A stretch of 11,089 nucleotides of DNA from Firmicutes bacterium UBA5493. GTDB lineage: Bacteria; Bacillota; Limnochordia; Darwinibacteriales; Darwinibacteriaceae. Below are positions 5,744-11,089 of the stretch, in pieces. The notes under the pieces were generated by a model. The model was given only the letters and a program-made list of their open reading frames with translations, was not told the DNA's origin and ran no database searches. The stretch is taken from assembly GCA_002424045.1 (NCBI GenBank), contig DIPH01000009.1, forward strand, positions 108,590-119,678, in the 5' to 3' direction. A program made the position numbers and the translations under genes. Each line of letters starts with the position of its first letter. Positions within the stretch are counted from its first letter, which is position 1.

Positions 5744-6460
5744 GTGAGACAGGATCAACCGATGATTGGTTTACTTTGCGCTCATGAAACAGAAAAACGT
5801 GATCAGTACTACGTTACGAACTCCAATATTCAGGCCATTGTCAAGGCCGGGGGCATTCCCATACTCATACCGTACCAGCCCAAGGAGCAAGTCTTCCGTA
5901 TCCTTGAAGGTTTGGACGCTCTTATGATACCTGGGGGAGATGATGTGGATCCGGGTCGCTATGGTGAAAATCCCATCGTGCAGTGCGGTGATATCGATCC
6001 CCATTGGGATGAGCTCGATCTCTGGGCTGCTGGTTTTGCTCTAGAACGCAACATGCCTATCTTGGCCATCTGCCGTGGTTGTCAGGTGCTGAACGTGGCG
6101 TTAGGCGGAACACTAATTCAAGATATTCCCTCACAAATCAAAGATCCTATCAAACATGCTCAGAAGGCTCCCCGATGGTATGCTACCCATGATATTATGG
6201 TCCAATCAGCAAGTCTCTTGGGGGGTATCTGGCAGAATGATCCCAAGAGGGTCAACTCCTATCACCATCAAGCCATTGCCAAAGTAGGTCAGAGCCTCCG
6301 CATAGTGGCCTCAGCCCCCGACGGTGTCATCGAGGCGATAGAAGGCACGGAGCATCGTTTTGTCCTCGGTGTACAGTGGCACCCCGAACTAATGACAGAC
6401 CACTATCCAGTGGCTAGTCGTATCTTTAGACGTTTTATTCAAGCTGCTTTAGAGAGCTAA
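5744..6460 (+). CDS. Class I glutamine-amidotransferase-like hydrolase (peptidase C26, PuuD-like)
   Basis: 238 residues, the usual family length. GTG at 5744 follows AGGAGGGG (5731-5738) with good spacing; an in-frame ATG at 5711 lies inside the upstream terminator and is rejected. The GGDDVDP motif (64-70), the nucleophile elbow AICRGCQ with Cys110, NSYHHQ (171-176) and VQWHPE with His213 and Glu215 define the catalytic triad of gamma-glutamyl-GABA hydrolases and relatives. The likely activity is hydrolysis of a gamma-glutamyl amide bond in the cytoplasm. No putrescine-pathway genes lie nearby, so the substrate is open. No terminator follows, and part of its transcription may run into the amidohydrolase gene. 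Confidence 0.86.
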   Translation: MRQDQPMIGLLCAHETEKRDQYYVTNSNIQAIVKAGGIPILIPYQPKEQVFRILEGLDALMIPGGDDVDPGRYGENPIVQCGDIDPHWDELDLWAAGFALERNMPILAICRGCQVLNVALGGTLIQDIPSQIKDPIKHAQKAPRWYATHDIMVQSASLLGGIWQNDPKRVNSYHHQAIAKVGQSLRIVASAPDGVIEAIEGTEHRFVLGVQWHPELMTDHYPVASRIFRRFIQAALES

Positions 6461-6468
6461 GTTCTTAG

Positions 6469-6498
6469 GCAGGATTTGTGCGCCTCCACGGTGAACAT
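6469..6498 (+). promoter_or_regulatory. Sigma-H-like promoter of the amidohydrolase-tsa gene run
   Basis: GCAGGATTT (6469-6477) matches RnAGGAwWW fully. A 12-nt spacer leads to GGTGAACAT (6490-6498), which matches RnnGAATww except for C at 6496. It lies 8 nt after the stop of the preceding gene. Transcription would begin near 6505, so most of the hairpin array would be in the leader RNA. Confidence 0.5.
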
Positions 6499-6625
6499 GG
6501 AAGACATGTGCTGAATGCAGAGCATTCTGGTGAATGTAAACATTCATCACGGAGCTTCACTACGTGAAACGTCCACTGCAAGTTGATGATTGCTTCGCAT
6601 CATCTTGGAGTTTCGTTTCACGAAA
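6495..6625 (+). repeat. Array of six short hairpins, partly tandem repeat units
   Basis: Six hairpins follow one another. They are ACATG/CATGT (6495-6509), GAATGC/GCATTC (6513-6527), TGAATG/CATTCA (6531-6546), TTCAC/GTGAA (6556-6568), GATGATTGC/GCATCATC with one bulge (6585-6604) and TTTCGT/ACGAAA (6611-6625). Loops are 3-5 nt. The segments 6551-6577 and 6607-6633 align over 27 nt without gaps. Both have GGAG, a hairpin, GAAAC, TC and ACT, while the stem changes from AC/GT to GT/AC, keeping the pairing. Together with the hairpins before them they look like two copies of a 54-56-nt unit. No T-run follows, so these are not terminators. No known element was recognised. Confidence 0.6.
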
Positions 6626-6648
6626 CATCTACTCGAGGAGGCGAAAGT

Positions 6649-7803
6649 TTGCTAGTCATTAAAAACGCAACACTTTATACGATTGCAGATGGAATCAAAG
6701 AGGGTTCTCTACTCATTGATGAGCAAGGGAAGATCGCCGGTATAGGAGACGTCGAAATTCTTGACAATGCCACCGTCATCGATGGTACAGGGAAAGTTGT
6801 CATGCCGGGCATGATCGATGCCCATGGTCATGCAGGAGTGTATGAAGAAGGACTAGGTTTTGAAGGTTCTGATGGCAATGAGATGACAGATCCGATTACT
6901 CCACATATGAGGGCCTTAGATGCCATAAACCCTCATGAAGAGGGTATTTCCGATGCTCTTAAAGCGGGTGTTACTGCCATGTGCATTTTGCCTGGAAGCG
7001 CCAATGTGGTGGGCGGTCAAGGCGTAGTTGTACACCTTCATGGCAACACTGTGGAAGACATGATCATCAAGGAAGATGGCGGATTGAAGATGGCCTTTGG
7101 CGAAAACCCCAAGCGGGTTTACTCTGGTCAGAAGAAAACCCCTTCTACCAGAATGGCTACTGCCGCTATCTTGCGCGAAAACTTAGTCAAGGCACAGAAT
7201 TATATGGCGAAAGTAGAACAAGCTAAAGCAGACCCTGAGAAAACCGTTGAACGGGATCTGAAAATGGAAGTGCTGGTAAGGGCGTTGAAACGCGAAATTC
7301 CAGTCAGGGCCCATGCCCATCGTGCCGATGATATTATGACAGCTCTACGAATTGCCAAGGAATTTGACCTTGACATGAGTATTGAACATTGTACGGAAGG
7401 CCATAAGATCGCGACAGAACTGAAAGAAGCAGGCGTGTGGGCGTTGGTTGGGCCGACCATCAGCAACCGTTCCAAGGTGGAGTTACAAGAACTGTCCTTT
7501 AATACCCTAAAGGTCCTCTGGGAAGCGGGGATTCCGGTGACCATTACCATGGATCACCCAGTGATCCCAGTGGGTTATCTTCCTACAGCAGCAGGTTATG
7601 CTGTGAAGGCAGGACTCCCCTATGAAGAGGCCCTCAAGGCGATCACCCTTAACCCTGCTCAGGTCTTGGGTATTGATGACCGTTATGGCTCACTTGAAGT
7701 TGGGAAAATGGCTGATGTGGTACTGTGGAGCGGAGACCCTCTGGAGATTCAGTCCGAGGTAGAGAAAGTCTTCATCCATGGCACAGAAGTCTACAGTCGC
7801 TAG
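6649..7803 (+). CDS. Metal-dependent amidohydrolase (imidazolonepropionase-like)
   Basis: 384 residues. TTG at 6649 with GAGGAGG (6635-6641) seven bases upstream is chosen; an ATG at 6583 in the same frame lies within the hairpin array and would add 22 unrelated residues. A small N-terminal beta-domain (1-50) precedes the TIM-barrel. The metal site begins with PGMIDAHGH (His59, His61) and continues with RAHAH (His222, His224) and IEHC (His247), then TMDHP (Asp302). The end, LGIDDRYGSLEVGKMADVVL, is the typical return of the beta-domain. The family hydrolyses cyclic amides or similar C-N bonds; the substrate is unknown. None of the genes around it belongs to histidine degradation, so HutI is unlikely. 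It appears to lead the tsa run, 22 nt before tsaE. Confidence 0.86.
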   Translation: MLVIKNATLYTIADGIKEGSLLIDEQGKIAGIGDVEILDNATVIDGTGKVVMPGMIDAHGHAGVYEEGLGFEGSDGNEMTDPITPHMRALDAINPHEEGISDALKAGVTAMCILPGSANVVGGQGVVVHLHGNTVEDMIIKEDGGLKMAFGENPKRVYSGQKKTPSTRMATAAILRENLVKAQNYMAKVEQAKADPEKTVERDLKMEVLVRALKREIPVRAHAHRADDIMTALRIAKEFDLDMSIEHCTEGHKIATELKEAGVWALVGPTISNRSKVELQELSFNTLKVLWEAGIPVTITMDHPVIPVGYLPTAAGYAVKAGLPYEEALKAITLNPAQVLGIDDRYGSLEVGKMADVVLWSGDPLEIQSEVEKVFIHGTEVYSR

Positions 7804-7825
7804 CTGTTTCTTAGGAGGAAATGTA

Positions 7826-8305
7826 TTGCTGATTCTCACATCCACTAGCCCAGAAGAAACCATGGAGATCGGTGGGATCCTCAGTCAATGTCTCTTACCG
7901 GGAGATTTGGTGAACCTAGGTGGGACTCTAGGTGCCGGCAAGACCCTGTTTGTTAAGGGAGTGGGGCAGGGACTGGGAATTGATCCTGGAGTAGTCACCA
8001 GCCCTACATTTTCTATCATCAATGAATACGAGGGAACCAAGTTCCCTCTCTATCATTTTGATCTCTATCGCTTAGAAAGTGACCTTGATTTGGAACAAGT
8101 CGGTTTCGAGGACTATTTCTACGGCTCTGGCATTACTGTTGTGGAGTGGGGTGACCTTTTTACTCACTACCTACCACAAGACCGCCTGGATATTTGTCTA
8201 AAGAGTTCGGCACCAAACGAGCGAACACTCTCTATTGTGGGTCACGGTGAGCGGGGTAGGCAAGTTGAAGAAAAGTTGAGGGGGCTTTTTCCTTGTACGT
8301 TTTAG
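7826..8305 (+). CDS. tsaE: tRNA t6A biosynthesis ATPase TsaE
   Basis: 159 residues from TTG at 7826, seven bases after AGGAGG (7813-7818); an ATG at 7821 is out of frame and too close to that site. Walker A is GTLGAGKT (33-40). SPTFSIINEYEG (59-70), HFDLYRL (77-83) and EWGD (107-110) are family hallmarks. TsaE is the ATPase that resets the TsaB-TsaD complex during threonylcarbamoylation of adenosine 37 in ANN-decoding tRNAs. It overlaps tsaB by 13 nt, pointing to coupled translation. Confidence 0.95.
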   Translation: MLILTSTSPEETMEIGGILSQCLLPGDLVNLGGTLGAGKTLFVKGVGQGLGIDPGVVTSPTFSIINEYEGTKFPLYHFDLYRLESDLDLEQVGFEDYFYGSGITVVEWGDLFTHYLPQDRLDICLKSSAPNERTLSIVGHGERGRQVEEKLRGLFPCTF

Positions 8306-8973
8306 GCATAGACACTTCAACCATGACCGGAGGCGTAGCGCTACTCAAAGACGACGAGCTGGTGGGCGAATCGGTATTGAACATCCGCACAACCCACTCT
8401 GAAAGACTCTTGCCTGCACTAGAAACGCTCTTGGCCGACGGAGGTATTGAGGCCCAAGAATTGGATTTGTTGAGTGTTGTGACAGGTCCCGGATCCTTTA
8501 CGGGCCTGCGCATTGGTGTGGCTACAGCCAAGGGTTTAAGCTATGCTCTAGGGATACCCGGCGTCGGTGTGACAACCCTAGAGGGCTATGGGTGGCAGTT
8601 TAGTTACTTTCCAGGCACTGTCCTTGCATTGGTGGACGCAAGGCGTGAACATGTTTTTTGGCAGGCATTTCAGGAGGGTGTTGCTGTAAAAGGCCCCTCC
8701 TATGGATCGCTTCAGGATGTCTTGACTTGGTGCCGTTCTTCTCAACGGATAGGAGAGCCATTTCTCTTTGTGGGGGATGGTGCCGTTAATTATTCGGAAC
8801 AGATTCGTGCTTCGCGCGCGGTTCCTGCTGCCCAGAGCTTGCTGAGACCGAGTGCAGTAGCCCACTTGGGATACACACGGTTCTTGGCAGGTGAACAGAG
8901 TGATGCTTTTACCTTAAACCCTACATACATGCGTCAAACGGAGGCCGAACGAAGATGGCAGGGACAAATGTAG
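8293..8973 (+). CDS. tsaB: tRNA t6A biosynthesis protein TsaB
   Basis: 226 residues from TTG at 8293, which lies inside the end of tsaE; GAGGGGG (8278-8284) is eight bases upstream. The ASKHA-fold opening VLGIDTSTMTGGVALL (3-18), THSERLLPAL (34-43) and VTGPGSFTGLRIG (63-75) are typical of TsaB. It is the non-catalytic partner that dimerises with TsaD and supports t6A formation. The C-terminal part (100-226) is less conserved, as usual in this family. It overlaps rimI by 19 nt. Confidence 0.94.
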   Translation: MYVLGIDTSTMTGGVALLKDDELVGESVLNIRTTHSERLLPALETLLADGGIEAQELDLLSVVTGPGSFTGLRIGVATAKGLSYALGIPGVGVTTLEGYGWQFSYFPGTVLALVDARREHVFWQAFQEGVAVKGPSYGSLQDVLTWCRSSQRIGEPFLFVGDGAVNYSEQIRASRAVPAAQSLLRPSAVAHLGYTRFLAGEQSDAFTLNPTYMRQTEAERRWQGQM

Positions 8974-9434
8974 TCTATCGCGTCATGACCGTGGAGGATA
9001 TCCCCATGGTTCAATTGGTGGAGCGAAAGTGCTTTACCACTCCTTGGTCTAGGAATATTTTCGTCAGTGAAGTTACGCGCAATGATAATGCCATCTATGT
9101 CGTAGCCTTGGCGGGTGAACGTATTGTGGGTTATGCCGGGATCTGGATCATTTTAGATGAGGGACATATTACCAATATTGCAGTTGACCCTTCCTTTCAA
9201 AGGCAGGGAATTGGCCAGGGACTCATGGATGTGCTCACAATGGCAGCGGTCAAGCGTGGAGTTGTTGCCATGACTCTAGAGGTGAGGGTGAGCAATTCGG
9301 GTGCTCAGGCGCTGTACACGAAGCTTGGTTTTGAGCCCAATGGAATTCGTAAAGAGTATTACCAGGATGATAAAGAAGATGCCTTGATTATGTGGAGGGA
9401 ATTAGGTGCGGAGTGGACTAACGCTGGGAATTGA
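8955..9434 (+). CDS. rimI: GNAT N-acetyltransferase, RimI (ribosomal protein bS18 type)
   Basis: 159 residues from ATG at 8955, with GGAGG (8940-8944) inside tsaB. The GNAT fold is clear: the acceptor region includes CFTTPWSRNIF (26-36), the acetyl-CoA motif is ITNIAVDPSFQRQGIGQGLM (72-91) with RQGIG as the phosphate loop, and the end holds NSGAQALYTKLGFEPNGIRK (114-133). RimI acetylates the N-terminal alanine of ribosomal protein bS18 in E. coli. Its place between tsaB and tsaD is a common Firmicute arrangement. It overlaps tsaD by 29 nt. Confidence 0.92.
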   Translation: MAGTNVVYRVMTVEDIPMVQLVERKCFTTPWSRNIFVSEVTRNDNAIYVVALAGERIVGYAGIWIILDEGHITNIAVDPSFQRQGIGQGLMDVLTMAAVKRGVVAMTLEVRVSNSGAQALYTKLGFEPNGIRKEYYQDDKEDALIMWRELGAEWTNAGN

Positions 9435-10425
9435 AACGAGTTGTGATGAGACAGCGGCGGCCGTCATCAAAGATGGCACCGCGATTTTGTCCAATGTTGT
9501 GTTGTCCCAGATTGATATTCATCAAAAATACGGGGGAGTGGTTCCGGAGATCGCCTCCCGTCATCACATTGAGGCCATGTTTCCGGTGATCAACGAGGCC
9601 CTAAAAGAAGCCAAAGTAACTTTAGATGATATTGAAGTGATCGCCGTTGCATATGGACCGGGTTTAGTGGGCAGTTTGCTCGTGGGAGTAGCTGCCGCCA
9701 AAGCGCTGGCCTTTGCTACCGCTACTCCTTTGGTAGGGGTCAATCACATTGAAGGGCATATCTATGCCAATTTCTTAAGCGGTCAAGAGGTCAAGCCGCC
9801 GCTAGTCTGCCTGACTGTCTCAGGGGGTCATACAGATCTCCTCTTAATTCCCCGTCTAGGGGAGTACGAGATTTTAGGCCGCACCAGAGACGACGCCGCT
9901 GGCGAAGCCTTTGATAAGGTGGCCCGTGTTCTTGGTCTACCTTATCCCGGGGGACCCCAGATCGAGAAGTTGGCCACAGGGGGCAATAGCGAGGCCATTT
10001 TCTTTCCTCGAGGTTTATTGGAGAAGGATAACTTAGACTTCTCCTTTAGTGGGTTAAAAACCGCTGCTCTGAACTATCTCAATGGGGCCAAGCAGAAAAA
10101 TCAAGAGGTACCGCTACAGGACTTTGCTGCTAGCTTTCAATGGGCTATCATCGATGTCTTAACTCAAAAGCTCATGACTGCCGCCCGCAGGCATGGGGTT
10201 CATCAGGTGGTGTTATCTGGAGGTGTGGCCGCTAACGCTACCTTCAGAAATCATGTTGCAGGTGAGGCTAGTGAACATGGTCTGGAGCTTCTCTATCCGC
10301 CTGTACATCTGTGCACCGATAATGCGGCCATGATCGCTAGCGCCGGCTATTTCGGCTACCTTGCGGGGAGACGTAGCGACAATTCTCTTAACGCGGTAGC
10401 CAATTTGCGATTAGGCGATAGTTAG
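9406..10425 (+). CDS. tsaD: tRNA N6-adenosine threonylcarbamoyltransferase TsaD
   Basis: 339 residues, the normal length. GTG at 9406 lies 5 nt after GGAGGGA (9394-9400) and inside the end of rimI. The family opening LGIETSCDETAAAV (7-20), the metal-binding NHIEGH with His114 and His118, VSGGHTDLL (138-146) and the third ligand Asp305 in CTDNAAMIA are all present. TsaD transfers the threonylcarbamoyl group from threonylcarbamoyl-AMP to A37 of tRNAs, working with TsaB and TsaE. It is the universal Kae1/TsaD enzyme, and all key residues are intact. Confidence 0.97.
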   Translation: MRSGLTLGIETSCDETAAAVIKDGTAILSNVVLSQIDIHQKYGGVVPEIASRHHIEAMFPVINEALKEAKVTLDDIEVIAVAYGPGLVGSLLVGVAAAKALAFATATPLVGVNHIEGHIYANFLSGQEVKPPLVCLTVSGGHTDLLLIPRLGEYEILGRTRDDAAGEAFDKVARVLGLPYPGGPQIEKLATGGNSEAIFFPRGLLEKDNLDFSFSGLKTAALNYLNGAKQKNQEVPLQDFAASFQWAIIDVLTQKLMTAARRHGVHQVVLSGGVAANATFRNHVAGEASEHGLELLYPPVHLCTDNAAMIASAGYFGYLAGRRSDNSLNAVANLRLGDS

Positions 10426-10434
10426 GAGGACTGT

Positions 10435-11089
10435 ATGCGAGCTGACGTGATTTTGAGCCCCGGGGAGTATGGACTCCATGAACTAGCAAGGAAAACCGCC
10501 ATCGTCATTGATGTCTTTCGTTTTACTACCACTGTATTGACGGCCTTAGAGGCAGGTATGGAGAGGTTTTTCCCGGTAATGGAGATTGAGGAAGCCTGGG
10601 CGATGAAAGAGCGCTATCCTGATTATTTCTTGGCTGGAGAGAGGCAGGCCCTGAGGATCCCTGGTTTTGACTTTGGCAACTCACCCCTGGAACATCATGG
10701 GAAACTCTACCCTGGTGGCATGTTGGTTTGTTCAACCACCAATGGCACGAGAGCGATCTATGGAGCGAGGGGTTCTCAAGAGGTTGTTTTAGCTTCTTTA
10801 CGCTCAGCTAGGGCAGTGGCAAGCTATGTGCAGAAGCAAGGCCGAGATGTAGTTATGTTCCCAGCCGGCCTAAAAGGAACGTATTCCCTCGAGGATACTT
10901 GGTGTGCTGGGTTGATTCTCAGCGATTTGAAGCCTAGGAACCTTGGTGATGGGGCAAAGACTGCACGGCTCGTCTATGAGGGGATTCCCTTGGATCAACT
11001 CAGAGCTAGTGCCCATGGAGAGAGACTGCAAAGCCTAGGTCTCCATGATGATCTGGCCTTCTGCCTGGTGCAAAGCATCACTTTAATAT
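10435..11089 (+). CDS. comB: 2-phosphosulfolactate phosphatase family protein ComB (3' end outside window)
   Basis: ATG at 10435 follows AGGAGGA (10424-10430), whose first bases overlap the tsaD stop codon. The open frame runs to the window edge: 218 residues of a usual 230-240. Landmarks are IVIDVFRFTTTVLTALEAG (23-41), LAGERQALRIPGFDFGNSP (65-83), STTNGTRAI and, further on, AGLKGTYSLEDTWCAG. These match the Mg-dependent ComB phosphatases, which make sulfolactate from phosphosulfolactate on the way to coenzyme M in methanogens. Bacterial members occur where no coenzyme M is made, so the physiological role here is uncertain. It is 9 nt from tsaD and probably co-transcribed. Confidence 0.9.
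   Translation, partial: MRADVILSPGEYGLHELARKTAIVIDVFRFTTTVLTALEAGMERFFPVMEIEEAWAMKERYPDYFLAGERQALRIPGFDFGNSPLEHHGKLYPGGMLVCSTTNGTRAIYGARGSQEVVLASLRSARAVASYVQKQGRDVVMFPAGLKGTYSLEDTWCAGLILSDLKPRNLGDGAKTARLVYEGIPLDQLRASAHGERLQSLGLHDDLAFCLVQSITLI

Noticed and set aside
6495..6625. CRISPR-like array
   Set aside because: The hairpins have different sequences and there are no identical direct repeats with unique spacers of even length, nor any cas gene.
6583..6648. Upstream in-frame extension of the amidohydrolase from ATG 6583
   Set aside because: It lies in the hairpin array, has no ribosome binding site, and adds residues that do not belong to the family; TTG 6649 is well placed.

Overview
The window looks like chromosomal DNA of a Bacillota (Firmicutes) bacterium. 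It has strong AGGAGG ribosome binding sites, many GTG and TTG starts, compact hairpin-plus-U-tract terminators, an EndoAI/EndoA (MazEF-type) pair very close to that of Bacillus, and promoters matching both the sigma-A and sigma-H consensus. Two neighbouring genes encode secreted, cysteine-free, beta-rich proteins that end in phenylalanine, the usual mark of outer-membrane beta-barrels. A diderm Firmicute, for example of the Limnochordia type, would explain all of this. That placement is an inference; no rRNA or other taxonomic marker is present.

Left part (1-4240): the 3' part of a MalK/UgpC/MsmX-type sugar ABC transporter ATPase, then two monocistronic beta-barrel-like genes. Each barrel gene has a sigma-H-like promoter, a long 5' leader of about 270-290 nt and its own terminator. 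The two leaders share sequence blocks at nearly constant spacing, although the proteins are only weakly alike.

Middle part (4245-6460): an XRE-type regulator on the minus strand, facing a convergent terminator. It is divergent from a ribbon-helix-helix antitoxin / mRNA-interferase toxin operon. The shared 150-nt region holds a near-perfect sigma-A promoter for the toxin-antitoxin pair and dyads that overlap the likely promoter of the regulator. After the toxin terminator comes a class I glutamine-amidotransferase-like hydrolase (peptidase C26).

Right part (6469-11089): another sigma-H-like promoter leads into an unusual string of short hairpins, partly built of repeat units whose stems differ by compensatory changes. 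Then follows a tight run of genes: amidohydrolase, tsaE, tsaB, rimI, tsaD and comB (cut by the window end). TsaE, TsaB and TsaD form the complex that makes the t6A base of ANN-decoding tRNAs. TsaC/TsaC2, which supplies threonylcarbamoyl-AMP, is not in the window. Several of these genes overlap by 13-29 nt, which suggests translational coupling.

The most interesting parts are non-coding: the three sigma-H-like promoters, the paralogous leaders of the two barrel genes, a branched inverted-repeat structure at 933-1002, and the hairpin array at 6495-6625.
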